Shown: in pieces, positions 51,019 to 60,294 of the stretch
Layout of the letters: each line of letters opens with the position of its first letter
Numbering within the stretch: position 1 is the first letter of the stretch
Assembly: GCF_003626575.1 (NCBI RefSeq)
Contig: NZ_RBDY01000033.1
Span: 1-64,000, forward strand
Direction: 5' to 3'
Origin: Streptomyces radicis
GTDB taxonomy: Bacteria; Actinomycetota; Actinomycetes; Streptomycetales; Streptomycetaceae
Length of the DNA: 64,000 nucleotides
Made by a program: the position numbers and the translations under genes
Notes under the pieces: generated by a model
What the model saw: only the letters and a program-made list of their open reading frames with translations
The model's database searches: none
Told to the model about the DNA's origin: nothing

Positions 51019-52851
51019 GTGCGCGTCGCCACCGATGTCTTCCGCTTCCGCGACACCTGCAACGTCTATGTGCTGCGGAGCGGACGGCGGGCCGTGTTGA
51101 TCGACTTCGGCGACGGCGCCGTGCTCGACCGGCTCGCCGACTACGGCGTGGACGAGGTCACCGACGTCCTCGTCACCCACCACCACCGCGACCAGGTGCA
51201 GGGCCTCGCCCGCGCCCACGCCGCGGGGATCCGCGTCTGGGTCCCGCCGGTCGAGCGTGACCTGATCGCCGGCGTGGACGAGCACTGGCGCACCCGCCCG
51301 CTGGACAACGACTACGACGTCCGCCAGGACCGTTTCTCCCTGCTGCGCCAGGTGCCGGTCACCGGCACCGCCGCGGAGTACCGCACCGCGCGCTACGGGC
51401 ACGCCGAGGTGTACACGCTGCCGCTGCCCGGCCACACCCCGGGCTCCGTCGGCTATCTGGTGGACGTCGAGGGGCGCCGCGTGGCGTTCGTCGGCGATCT
51501 GATCCACGGCGAAGGGCGCCTGTGGTCGCTGGCCGCCACGCAGTGGGCGTACACCGGCTTCCACGAGAACCAGGGCAAGGAGGGCGTGGCCGCCACCGTT
51601 CTGTCGTGCCTCCAACTCCTGGGCCACGGGCCCGATCTGCTGCTCCCCTCCCATGGCGAGCCCGTCACCGACCCGCCCGCGGCCGTGGCCAGGCTCCGCT
51701 CGCGCCTGACGGAGCTGCTCGACATGAACCGCCGCACGCCATGGGACCCCGAGCGCGTCCTGGCCCACCCCTGGGCCGAGGTCACGCCGCACCTCCTGCG
51801 CAACACCACCAGCGTGGCCACGTCCTACGCCCTGCTCTCCGACCAGGGCACGGCGCTGCTGCTCGACTTCGGCTACGACCTCACCACGGGGCTGCCCGGC
51901 GGCCATGACCGCGCCTCGCGCCGCCCGTTGCTCGCCTCGATCGAGGCGCTGCGCCGCGACCACGGCGTCGACCGGGTCGAGGTGGCCCTGCCCACGCACT
52001 ACCACGACGACCATGTCGCCGGGTTCAACCTGCTGCGCGAGGTCCACTCCACCGAGGTCTGGGCGCCCGCCCACATCGCGCCCGTCCTGGCACGGCCCGA
52101 GCAGTGGGACCTGCCGTGCCTGTGGTACGACCCGATCCCGGTCGACCGCGGGCTGCGGCTCGACGCGTCCGTGCGCTGGCGGGAGTACGAGATCGGCGTG
52201 CACGACCTGCCGGGGCACACCCGCTACGCCGCCGCCTACTCCTTCACGGTGGACGGCCGCCGCGTCATCGCGACGGGCGACCAGCAGACCACCGAGTGGG
52301 AGCCGGGCCTGCGGCCCGAGGTGCTCAACTACCAGTACCGCAACCGTTTCCGCGTCGACGACTTCACCCGGAGCGCCGAGCTGTACCTGCGCCTGCGCCC
52401 CGAGCTGATGATCAGCGGCCACTGGGCGCCGCGCGCGGTCACCGACGCCTATCTCGAGATGCTGCTGGCCAAGGGCGAGCAGCTGGCCCGGCTGCACCGC
52501 GAGATCCTGCCCGCCGATGTCGACTTCGACGCCGAGGGCTTCGGCGCCAGGATCGCGCCGTACCGTTCGACCGTTCCGCCCGGTGGCAAGGCGCGCTTCG
52601 AGGTCGAGGTGCGCAATCCGTTCCCCCGCGGGGAGCGCGCCGAGGTGCGCCTCGCGCTGCCCGACGGCTGGCACGCCGATCCGCCGCTCGCCCGCGTGGA
52701 CCTGGGCCCGCACGGCGAGGCGGTCGTGGAGTTCACGCTGCGGGTGCCCATAGGAACGCCGCACGCCGAGCGGCTGCGCGTGGCGGCGGACCTGACCGTG
52801 GGGCGGACCCGGTTCGGGCAGCAGGCCGAGGCGCTGGTGAACGTCCGTTGA
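51019..52851 (+). CDS. Double metallo-beta-lactamase-domain protein with C-terminal Ig-like domain
   Basis: A 610-aa cytoplasmic protein. MBL domain 1 (1-~230) has VTHHHRDQ, in which the usual second Asp-His is altered, plus LPGHTPGSVG and FVGDLIHGEG; MBL domain 2 (~255-490) has the full PTHYHDDHV, LPGHTRYA and ATGDQQT. The last ~85 residues are a NEW3-type beta-sandwich (STVPPGGKARFEVEVRNPF). Co-transcription with glycosidases and a sugar importer suggests a hydrolytic step in glycan use, but no such activity is assigned. GTG start after AGGGAGGGG. Confidence 0.82.
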   Translation: MRVATDVFRFRDTCNVYVLRSGRRAVLIDFGDGAVLDRLADYGVDEVTDVLVTHHHRDQVQGLARAHAAGIRVWVPPVERDLIAGVDEHWRTRPLDNDYDVRQDRFSLLRQVPVTGTAAEYRTARYGHAEVYTLPLPGHTPGSVGYLVDVEGRRVAFVGDLIHGEGRLWSLAATQWAYTGFHENQGKEGVAATVLSCLQLLGHGPDLLLPSHGEPVTDPPAAVARLRSRLTELLDMNRRTPWDPERVLAHPWAEVTPHLLRNTTSVATSYALLSDQGTALLLDFGYDLTTGLPGGHDRASRRPLLASIEALRRDHGVDRVEVALPTHYHDDHVAGFNLLREVHSTEVWAPAHIAPVLARPEQWDLPCLWYDPIPVDRGLRLDASVRWREYEIGVHDLPGHTRYAAAYSFTVDGRRVIATGDQQTTEWEPGLRPEVLNYQYRNRFRVDDFTRSAELYLRLRPELMISGHWAPRAVTDAYLEMLLAKGEQLARLHREILPADVDFDAEGFGARIAPYRSTVPPGGKARFEVEVRNPFPRGERAEVRLALPDGWHADPPLARVDLGPHGEAVVEFTLRVPIGTPHAERLRVAADLTVGRTRFGQQAEALVNVR

Positions 52852-54776
52852 GGGAACGACCGACGAGCGACGCGCGCCGGGCCGACGGGCGGCAACCGGG
52901 CGCGGAAGCCGCACCTCGCCCGGCGGGCGGAGAAGCGAGAGAACAACCGGCGTGCGACGCCCGCCGGGCCGACGACGGGTCGTTGCGCATCGTCGCGCCC
53001 GGCTATCGGCTCACCGTCGCGCCCCATGGCCGCACCGCCGTGCTCGACGCCGAGGGGCATCGGCTCGAACTCCAGCTGTGCGGCGCACTCGACCGCGTCG
53101 GCGTCCGCGACGAGACGCTGTCCGTCGACCCACCGGAGCTGGACACCGCGGGCCCGCACCCGGTCGTCACCGTCGCCCGCCGCGGTACCGCGTGGGAGGC
53201 GGCCGCCACCCGCGTCGTGTGCACGCCGGAGGGGCCCGAACTCACGTGGGAGGTACGGGGGAACGGGCTGCTCGACGAGGTCGCGCTGCTGGCCACCCGC
53301 GCCGCGTTCGGCGGGCGCGGCGGGGGCCTGCGGCCCAGCGGCCACGCCTGGTCGACGCTGTTCACGCCCAATCCCGGGCCCCCGCGCCGCCTGTTGCGCG
53401 GCGCGGGCGAGAGCGCCACCCTGGGGGTGTGCGGGGACGCGGGACCCGGGCGCGGCCACTGGTTCTTCACCCCGGCGCCGCTCTGCCTCGCGTTCACCGC
53501 GACGCCGCTGCCGGACGACGCCCCGCCCGAGACCGCGGGCGCGCGGCCCTGGCTGACCGCGGGCCTCGGCGCCCCCGTCCGCGAACTCACCTTCACCACC
53601 TGCGACTATGTGCCCTCCGACCAGGGCTGGCACCTGAGGCTCGCCTACGAGGGCCACACGCGCGTCTCCGGCTCCTTCCGCACCCCGGCCCTGCTGCTCT
53701 CGCCCGGCCACCGCGACCCCTACGCCGGGCTGCGCGCCCACCGGGCCTGGCTCGCCGCCCACGCGTGGGCGCCCGAGGCGGCGGACGGCGCACGGGGCCG
53801 GGCCGAGCGCCCCGCCTGGTGGTTCGAGCCGATGTTCTGCGGCTGGGGCGCGCAGTGCCACCGGGCGGCGGAGACGGGACTGCCCGCGCCCGAGCTGTCC
53901 ACGCGGGCCGAGTACGACGCCCACCTCGCGGCCCTCGGCGCCCATGGCCTGGTGCCCGGCACGGTCGTCATCGACGACAAGTGGCAGCGCGTGTACGCCT
54001 CCTGGCACCCCGACCCCGCCAAGTGGCCCGATCTTCGTGGGTGGATCGCCGAGCGGCACGCCACAGGCCAGCGTGTGCTGCTGTGGTGGCGCGCCTGGGC
54101 CACCGAGGGCGCGCCCGCGGCCCACTGCGTGCGCACGCCGGACGGGCGGCCCGTCGCCCTCGACCCGGGCCATCCAGGGGCCGCGGCCAGGCTCGCGGAG
54201 AACGTCGCCCGCATGCTCTCCCCCGATGGCCTCGACGCCGATGGGCTCAAGATCGACTTCACCGCTGACACCCCGTCGGGGGCCTGCCTCACCGGCCATG
54301 GAACGGCGTGGGGTGTGGCGCTGCTGTACGATCAACTCGCCGTGATCCACGGTGCGGCGAAGGAGGCGAAACGGGATGCGCTGGTGGTGACCCACACTCC
54401 GCACCCGGCGTTCGCCGCGGTGACCGACATGATCCGGCTCAACGACATGCTGCGCCTCGACGATCCCGAGCCCTGGGCGCCCGTCGTTCCCCAGATGCGC
54501 TACCGGGCCGCCGTGGCCGCCGCTTCCTGCCCCGGCACGCCCGTCGACACCGACGACTGGTGCGCGCCCGACCGCGACCAGTGGCGCCGTTACGCCGCCG
54601 TCAAGCACGAGTTGGGCGTGCCCGCGCTCTATGCCGCCACCCATGTGGACAGGACGGGCGAGCCGTTGGAGGAGAGCGACTACGCGGCCCTGCGCGCCGG
54701 TTGGGCGCGGTGGCGGGCCGGGCGCGCGGCGGGCGGGGAAGAGGCGCGGGACGAGGCGCGGGGGGAGCCGCGTTGA
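52848..54776 (+). CDS. GH36/GH-D-clan-like glycoside hydrolase
   Basis: A 642-aa protein without a signal peptide. An N-terminal beta-sandwich is followed from ~residue 315 by a TIM barrel with MFCGWGAQCHRA, VIDDKWQRVYASWHPDPAKWP, LLWWRAWA and the nucleophile strand DADGLKIDFTAD, as in alpha-galactosidase-type enzymes. The TTG start overlaps the previous stop (TTGA); an in-frame TTG at 52983 would remove a low-complexity N-terminus containing two DARRAD copies. Substrate is probably an alpha-linked oligosaccharide taken in by the operon's ABC system. Confidence 0.78.
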   Translation: MRERPTSDARRADGRQPGAEAAPRPAGGEAREQPACDARRADDGSLRIVAPGYRLTVAPHGRTAVLDAEGHRLELQLCGALDRVGVRDETLSVDPPELDTAGPHPVVTVARRGTAWEAAATRVVCTPEGPELTWEVRGNGLLDEVALLATRAAFGGRGGGLRPSGHAWSTLFTPNPGPPRRLLRGAGESATLGVCGDAGPGRGHWFFTPAPLCLAFTATPLPDDAPPETAGARPWLTAGLGAPVRELTFTTCDYVPSDQGWHLRLAYEGHTRVSGSFRTPALLLSPGHRDPYAGLRAHRAWLAAHAWAPEAADGARGRAERPAWWFEPMFCGWGAQCHRAAETGLPAPELSTRAEYDAHLAALGAHGLVPGTVVIDDKWQRVYASWHPDPAKWPDLRGWIAERHATGQRVLLWWRAWATEGAPAAHCVRTPDGRPVALDPGHPGAAARLAENVARMLSPDGLDADGLKIDFTADTPSGACLTGHGTAWGVALLYDQLAVIHGAAKEAKRDALVVTHTPHPAFAAVTDMIRLNDMLRLDDPEPWAPVVPQMRYRAAVAAASCPGTPVDTDDWCAPDRDQWRRYAAVKHELGVPALYAATHVDRTGEPLEESDYAALRAGWARWRAGRAAGGEEARDEARGEPR

Positions 54777-55843
54777 GCGGTGGGAAGGCGCCGGGCGGCG
54801 GGCGGGGCAGGCGTGCGCGCGTCACCCTGCGCCAGATCGCCGACGAGGTCGGCACCTCGCAGTCCACGGCGTCCCGCGCGCTGGCCGGACACGGCTATGT
54901 CGCGCCCGAGTTGAAGGCCAGGATCGAGGAGGCCGCGGCCCGCCTCGGCTATGTGCCCGACATCTCGGCGCGCACGCTCAAGGGCCACTCGAGCGGGCTG
55001 ATCGGCCTGCTGGTCTCCGACCTGCGCAACCAGTTCTACGCCCAGCTCGCCGCGGGCGTCGAGCAGACCGTGGCCGCGGCGGGGCACCAGGTGGTGCTCG
55101 TGGACGACCACGGCGACGAGGCCGAAGCGGTGCGCGGGGCCAAGGCGTTCGTCGCGATGCGCGCCGCGGGCGTGCTGCTCGCGCCGGTCGGCCGCGAGGC
55201 CACGGAGCTGCTGGTCGGGCATGGCACGCCCGTGGTCGAGGTGGACCGGCGCTCGGGCGTGCGCGGCTGCGACGCGGTCATCATCGACAGCGAGAGCGGC
55301 GCCCGCGAGGCCGTGGGCCACCTGCTCGCCCTGGGCCATCGGCGGATCGCCGTCGTGGTGGACGAGACGGTGTGGGACACCGGCAGGAACCGCCTCAAGG
55401 GCTATCGCGCGGCCCACCGCGCCGCGGGGGTCCCGCTGGCGCGCCGCCTGGTGCTCGACCTGGGCCTGCGCCCTGACGACCCGCGGCGCGACGTCGCGGC
55501 GTTCCTCGACGCCAACCCCGATGTCACCGCCGTCTTCGCCGCGAACAACGTCATGGCCGAGGCGGTCTGGCAGGAGCTCAAGCGCCGCGGTGCCGCGGTG
55601 CCGGGGCGCTGCTCCATGGTGTCCTTCGACGACCTGACGTGGATGCGGGTGGTCGAGCCCGGGCTGACCGCCGTGCGCCAGCCGGTGTACGAGATGGGCA
55701 ACCGCGCCGCTCAGCTGCTCATCGAGCGCATCGACGGCGGCCATGGCCGCGCCGAAACCCGCACGCTGCGCCCGGAGTTGGTGCTGCGTGGCTCCACCGC
55801 GGCACCCGCTTCCGCGCCCGGGGCCGACATCGGCGCCAGCTGA
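54773..55843 (+). CDS. LacI-family transcriptional repressor of the oligosaccharide operon
   Basis: A 356-aa regulator. The helix-turn-helix is VTLRQIADEVGTSQSTASRALAG with the hinge YVPDISARTLKG; the periplasmic-binding-like effector domain follows (LIGLLVSDLRNQFYAQLAAGVE, ALGHRRIAVVV, VSFDDLTWM, RPELVLRGS). TTG start inside the preceding stop (TTGA) with GGGGGAG 7 nt upstream. Two 14-bp operators flank its transcription unit, so autorepression plus control of the transporter genes is expected; the inducer is unknown. Confidence 0.92.
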   Translation: MSGGKAPGGGRGRRARVTLRQIADEVGTSQSTASRALAGHGYVAPELKARIEEAAARLGYVPDISARTLKGHSSGLIGLLVSDLRNQFYAQLAAGVEQTVAAAGHQVVLVDDHGDEAEAVRGAKAFVAMRAAGVLLAPVGREATELLVGHGTPVVEVDRRSGVRGCDAVIIDSESGAREAVGHLLALGHRRIAVVVDETVWDTGRNRLKGYRAAHRAAGVPLARRLVLDLGLRPDDPRRDVAAFLDANPDVTAVFAANNVMAEAVWQELKRRGAAVPGRCSMVSFDDLTWMRVVEPGLTAVRQPVYEMGNRAAQLLIERIDGGHGRAETRTLRPELVLRGSTAAPASAPGADIGAS

Positions 55844-55881
55844 CGCGCCCTCCGCCCCGACGATCCGCCATGTCCCGACTG

Positions 55882-55931
55882 TTGACGCCCGCGACCCGAT
55901 ATGACTACGTTCCCACATGGGATCGATGCCA
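55882..55931 (+). promoter_or_regulatory. Promoter-operator module B, upstream of the sugar ABC importer
   Basis: TTGACG (55882-55887), 18 bp, TACGTT (55906-55911), then TGGGATCGATGCCA (55918-55931), differing at one position from the perfect operator at 50963-50976. The flanks TGAC(A/T)(T/A)CGTTCCCA are shared by both modules. Confidence 0.75.
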
Positions 55932-55968
55932 TATGGCGTCCGTCACCCCGGCTCAAGGGAGAGTGACC

Positions 55969-57375
55969 ATGGCGGCACCACCACACCGGCGCACTTCGGG
56001 GCGCGCTCGACGACGTTCGCGCCCACGCCCACGCCCGCGTTCACGCCGGAGCCTCGCGGCGGCCGCCGCGGCCACCGGGATGCTGACGCTCGCGGCCTGC
56101 GGCGGGGTGACGTTCGCCGACGAGCCCGACACGTTCACCACCATGGGCTTCACCGCGGGGGACGCGCTCTCGGCCGTCCGCATGGAGCTGGCCACCGCCG
56201 CCCTCGATCCCCTGGACGTCCAGGTCAACCAAGGCGCCTTCGACGAGCAGCAGTTCCTCTCGTCCGTCGCGGCCGACGACCCGCCCGACGCCGTCCGCAT
56301 GGACCGCGCCCTCATCGGCGGCTACGCGGCCCGCGGCGCGCTCGTGCCGCTCACCGACTGCCTCGACGACCAGGGCGTCGACCCCGCCGACTACCGCGCG
56401 GGCGCCATCGACGAGGCCACGCTCGACGGCACGGTCTTCGGCCTGCCCGACTCCTACGACACCCGCCTGCTGCTGGTCGACCAGGACGTGCTCGCCGAGG
56501 CGGGCGACGGGCGGCGGGAGGTCGACACCTCCGACTGGGACGGCCTGGCCCGGCTCGCCGACGACCTGCACACCCGCGACGGCGGGCTGCTCACCCGCAT
56601 CGGGTTCGACCCCAAGATCCCGGAGTTCTTCCCGCTGTGGGTCGAGGCCAACGGCGGCTCGCTCATCAGCGACGACGGCCGCACCGCCCGCCTTGACAGC
56701 CCCGAGGTCGTCGAGGCGCTCGAGTACACCGTGGGCCTGATCGACGCCCAGGGCGGCTGGGGGCGCTTCAAGTCGCTGCGGGACTCGTTCGACCAGTTCG
56801 GCGCGGAGAACCAGATCGCCCAGGGCCAGATCGGCGCCTACCCCATGGAGGACTGGTACATCAATGTCCTCGCCGGGGCGTCCCCCGACGTGCCCCTGGG
56901 CACCGAGCCCTTCCTGGGGCGCGACGGGCGCCCGATCAACTTCGTCTCGGGCGCCAGCTGGGCCATCCCCAAGGGCAGCGCGCACCCCGATGAGGCGTGC
57001 GAGTTCATCACGACGATGACCGCCGCCGAGTCCTGGATCGAGGCCGCGACCGCCAAGGCGGGGGAGATCAGGGACGCCGGGTCGCCCTACATCGGCGACT
57101 TCACGGGCAACGTCGAGGCCGACCGCGTCATCCGCGAGGAGATCTGGGAGCCCACGGGCAGCGCGGCGTTCGACGAGGCCAGCCTCCTGATCGACGCGGT
57201 GCAGGACGCCTCGTTCTCCGTCCCCGCCAACGGCGCGGGCACCGAGTTCCGCAGGGCGTGGCAGAGCGCGGTCAACCAGGTCCTCTCCGGCGACAAGGAG
57301 CCGCGCGAGGCCCTGGAAGAGGCCCAGGACCGCGCCCAGACCGCCCTTGACCTCGCCTACCAGGGAGAGAGGTGA
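55969..57375 (+). CDS. Sugar ABC transporter substrate-binding lipoprotein (CUT1 family)
   Basis: A 468-aa extracellular binding lipoprotein. An unusually long Arg/Pro-rich N-terminus (RRRSRPRPRPRSRR) precedes the hydrophobic core and lipobox LAAC (Cys44). The mature protein is of the MalE/SBP_bac_1 type, with VFGLPDSYDTRLLLVDQDVL, GQIGAYPMEDWYI and FVSGASWAIPKGSAHPDEACEFI. ATG start after AAGGGAGAG. Followed by two permeases; as usual for CUT1 systems, the ATPase is not in the operon and a shared MsiK-type ATPase is presumed. Confidence 0.92.
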   Translation: MAAPPHRRTSGRARRRSRPRPRPRSRRSLAAAAAATGMLTLAACGGVTFADEPDTFTTMGFTAGDALSAVRMELATAALDPLDVQVNQGAFDEQQFLSSVAADDPPDAVRMDRALIGGYAARGALVPLTDCLDDQGVDPADYRAGAIDEATLDGTVFGLPDSYDTRLLLVDQDVLAEAGDGRREVDTSDWDGLARLADDLHTRDGGLLTRIGFDPKIPEFFPLWVEANGGSLISDDGRTARLDSPEVVEALEYTVGLIDAQGGWGRFKSLRDSFDQFGAENQIAQGQIGAYPMEDWYINVLAGASPDVPLGTEPFLGRDGRPINFVSGASWAIPKGSAHPDEACEFITTMTAAESWIEAATAKAGEIRDAGSPYIGDFTGNVEADRVIREEIWEPTGSAAFDEASLLIDAVQDASFSVPANGAGTEFRRAWQSAVNQVLSGDKEPREALEEAQDRAQTALDLAYQGER

Positions 57376-57382
57376 ACCGGCC

Positions 57383-58357
57383 GTGACCACCCACCCGATC
57401 GCCCCCGCCGCGCCGCCCGACCGCCGCGCCCGCGCCCGCCGCTGGCTCGCCTCGTGGCGCCACCGCGACACGCGCGCCGCCTACCTGTTCATCCTGCCCT
57501 GGCTCGTCGGCTTCGCCCTGCTCACGGCGGGCCCGATGATCGCCAGCCTGGTCCTGTCGTTCACCGACTACGACGGCATCGGCCCCACCCACAACGTCGG
57601 CCTCGACAACTACCGGCAGCTCTTCGACGACCCCTCGGTCGCCACCTCGCTGCTCAACACCCTGGTCTTCACCGCCCTGCGCGTGCCGCTCTCCATGGCG
57701 CTCGCGCTGGCCCTCGCGATGCTGCTGCTCCGCGTCGGCCGCGCCTCCGGCTTCTTCCGCACCGTCTTCTACCTGCCGGTGATGACCCCGTCCGTCGCCG
57801 TCGGCATCCTCTTCCTGCTCCTGTTCAACGGCAACGCGGGCGTCGTCAACAAGGCCCTCGGACTGATCGGCGTCACGGGCCCGAGCTGGACGACCGACAG
57901 CTCGTGGGTCAAGCCCGGCCTCGTCCTGACCACCCTGTGGGCCGTGGGCGCCACCGTCGTCATCTATCTCGCCGCGCTCAAGACCGTGCCGAGGGAGCTG
58001 TACGAGGCGTCCGAGCTCGACGGCGCGGGCCGCTGGGCGTCGTTCGTCCATGTCACGGTGCCCCAGATATCGGGCGCGCTGTTCTTCACGCTGATCGTCA
58101 ACACGATCGCCTCGCTCCAGACGTTCACCGAGGCGTACACCGCCTTCTACGGCACCGGCAACACCCAGACGTACAGCAGCGACGCGGCGCTCTTCTACGT
58201 CGTCTACCTCTTCCAGCAGGCGTTCCAGTTCATGCACATGGGCTACGCGTCCGCGCTCTCCTGGCTTCTCTTCCTGGTCATCCTCGTGATCACCGTCCTC
58301 CAGGCCCGGCTCAGCAAGCGCTTCGTCCACTACGAGTACGAGGGCGACCCACGATGA
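57383..58357 (+). CDS. Sugar ABC transporter permease (MalF type)
   Basis: A 324-aa six-helix inner-membrane permease. N-terminal AAYLFILPWLVGFALLTAGPM is typical; the EAA loop that contacts the ATPase is ELYEASELDGAGRWASFVHVTVPQI. GTG start with AGGTGA upstream, 7 nt after the binding-protein stop. The stop overlaps the second permease (ATGA). Confidence 0.93.
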   Translation: MTTHPIAPAAPPDRRARARRWLASWRHRDTRAAYLFILPWLVGFALLTAGPMIASLVLSFTDYDGIGPTHNVGLDNYRQLFDDPSVATSLLNTLVFTALRVPLSMALALALAMLLLRVGRASGFFRTVFYLPVMTPSVAVGILFLLLFNGNAGVVNKALGLIGVTGPSWTTDSSWVKPGLVLTTLWAVGATVVIYLAALKTVPRELYEASELDGAGRWASFVHVTVPQISGALFFTLIVNTIASLQTFTEAYTAFYGTGNTQTYSSDAALFYVVYLFQQAFQFMHMGYASALSWLLFLVILVITVLQARLSKRFVHYEYEGDPR

Positions 58358-59298
58358 CGACGACGACCCCGGTGCCCACCACTCCCCCGCCACCGCCGCC
58401 GCCCGCCCACCATCGCGCGCCGCGCGGGCGCGGCCCCGGGCGTCGCGGCCACGCGCCGGGGCGGCGCCAGGCGGGGCCGATCGGCAGGGCGCTGCGCGCG
58501 CTGGCCCTCGTCGGCGCCTCGGCGATCTTCCTGTATCCGTTCTTCTGGCTGGTGAGCGCCTCGCTCAAGCCCTCGGAGTCCGTCTTCGACAACTCCCTGC
58601 TCCCCGGGGACTGGCGCTTCGACAACTACGCCGAGATCTGGGACGCCGTTCCCCTGGCCACCTGGATCGTCAACAGCGTCACCGTCACCCTGGCCGCCGC
58701 CGTGGCCGTGACCATCAGCAGCGCGCTGGTCGCCTTCGGCTTCGCCTACTTCCGATTCCCCGGCAGGAACGCGCTGTTCGGCCTGGTCATCGCCACCATG
58801 ATGCTGCCCGCCGTCGTGCTGATGGTGCCGCAGTACCTCGTGTGGAACTCGCTGCACCTGGCCAGCAGCCAGGTGCCGCTGTGGGCGCCCAACCTCTTCG
58901 GCAGCGCGTTCTACATCTTCCTGCTGCGGCAGTTCTTCCTCGGCCTGCCGCGCGAGCTGTTCGACGCGGCCCGCATCGACGGGGCGGGCTGGTGGCTGAT
59001 GTTCCGCCGCATCGCCGTGCCGCTGTGCCGCCCCGCGCTGGTCGTGACGTTCGTCTTCGAGGTGCAGGCCGCCTGGACCGACCTCGTCAGGCCGCTGATC
59101 TATCTGCGCGACCCCGACCTGTTCACCGTGCCGCGCGGGCTGAAGACCGTGCTCGACCAGTTCGGCGAGGGCGGCGAGATGCGGTGGGAGATCGTGTGCG
59201 CGGCCAGCGTCGTGGTCACCGTGCCGATGATCGTGGTCTTCCTCGTGTGCCAGCGGCAGTTCACCTCGGGCATCGCCACCACAGGACGGAAGGGCTGA
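58354..59298 (+). CDS. Sugar ABC transporter permease (MalG type)
   Basis: A 314-aa permease. A Pro/His/Arg-rich cytoplasmic N-terminus (PVPTTPPPPPPPAHH) precedes six helices. The EAA loop is ELFDAARIDGAGWWLMFRRIAVPLCRPAL. It pairs with the MalF-type permease. ROK kinase starts immediately after the stop. Confidence 0.93.
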   Translation: MTTTTPVPTTPPPPPPPAHHRAPRGRGPGRRGHAPGRRQAGPIGRALRALALVGASAIFLYPFFWLVSASLKPSESVFDNSLLPGDWRFDNYAEIWDAVPLATWIVNSVTVTLAAAVAVTISSALVAFGFAYFRFPGRNALFGLVIATMMLPAVVLMVPQYLVWNSLHLASSQVPLWAPNLFGSAFYIFLLRQFFLGLPRELFDAARIDGAGWWLMFRRIAVPLCRPALVVTFVFEVQAAWTDLVRPLIYLRDPDLFTVPRGLKTVLDQFGEGGEMRWEIVCAASVVVTVPMIVVFLVCQRQFTSGIATTGRKG

Positions 59299-60294
59299 AT
59301 GTCGCACCACCACCCCCACACCGCCGACGCGGTCCTCGCCCTGGACATCGGAGGCACCAAGCTCGCGGCCGGGGTCGTCACGGCGGACGGCACCACGCTG
59401 GCGTTCGCCCAGTGCCCGAGCGCCGTGCGGGACGGCCCGCGGGCCGTGCTCAAGCGGCTCTTCGACCTCGGCCGCGCGGTGCTCGGCACGGCGGGCGCCG
59501 CGCCGGGCGACCTGCGGGGCACGGGCATCGGCTGCGGCGGGCCGCTCGACTCCACCGCCGGGGTCCTGCTCGCCCCGCCCCACCTGCCCGGCTGGAAGGA
59601 TGTGCCCATCGTCCGACTGGCCGAGGACGCCCACGGGTTGCCCGCCGTCCTGGACAACGACGGCACCGCGGGCGCCGCGGGCGAGTGGCGCTTCGGCGCC
59701 GGGCGCGGCACCCGCCACCTGGTGTATCTGACGGTCTCCACGGGCATCGGCGGCGGCATGGTGTTCGACGGCCGCACCTACCGAGGCGCGGCGGGGAACG
59801 GCGGCGAGCCCGGGCACCTCACCGTGCGCTCCGACGGCCACCGCCCGTGCCGCAGCTGTGGGCGGACCGGCTGCCTCGAGGCGTACGCCTCGGGCACGTC
59901 GATAGCCGAACGCGCCCGTGCCGCCGTCGCCGAGGCCCGCGCGCACGGCGTGGCGACGGCGCTCGCCGACCGCGACCCGCTGACCGCCGCCGATGTCACG
60001 GCGGCGGTCAGGGCGGGCGACGGCGTCGCCACCGCGGTGTGGGAGGAGACCCTGGACGCCCTGGGCACCGGGCTCGTCTCCCTCGTCAACGTCTTCGAGC
60101 CCGAGCTCGTCGTCCTCGGCGGGGGCGTCACCCGCGCCGGTGAGCTGCTGATGGAGCCGCTGCGCCGCCGGGTCGCCGAGCGGGCCATGGGCCCGGCCGC
60201 CGCCACCGTCCGCCTGACCACGGCGGCCGGGGGCGACCAGGCCGGGGTCCTGGGCGCCGCGGCCATCGCCTTCGAACGCCTGCCGCCCCGATGA
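59299..60294 (+). CDS. ROK-family sugar kinase
   Basis: A 331-aa kinase with ATP-binding LALDIGGTKLAAGVV, catalytic Asp in VLDNDGTAGAAGEW and the ROK zinc site GHLTV...CRSCGRTGCLEAYASG. No helix-turn-helix, so an enzyme rather than a repressor. Likely phosphorylates a hexose or amino sugar released by the operon's glycosidases; specificity cannot be read. ATG directly after the permease stop. Confidence 0.92.
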   Translation: MSHHHPHTADAVLALDIGGTKLAAGVVTADGTTLAFAQCPSAVRDGPRAVLKRLFDLGRAVLGTAGAAPGDLRGTGIGCGGPLDSTAGVLLAPPHLPGWKDVPIVRLAEDAHGLPAVLDNDGTAGAAGEWRFGAGRGTRHLVYLTVSTGIGGGMVFDGRTYRGAAGNGGEPGHLTVRSDGHRPCRSCGRTGCLEAYASGTSIAERARAAVAEARAHGVATALADRDPLTAADVTAAVRAGDGVATAVWEETLDALGTGLVSLVNVFEPELVVLGGGVTRAGELLMEPLRRRVAERAMGPAAATVRLTTAAGGDQAGVLGAAAIAFERLPPR

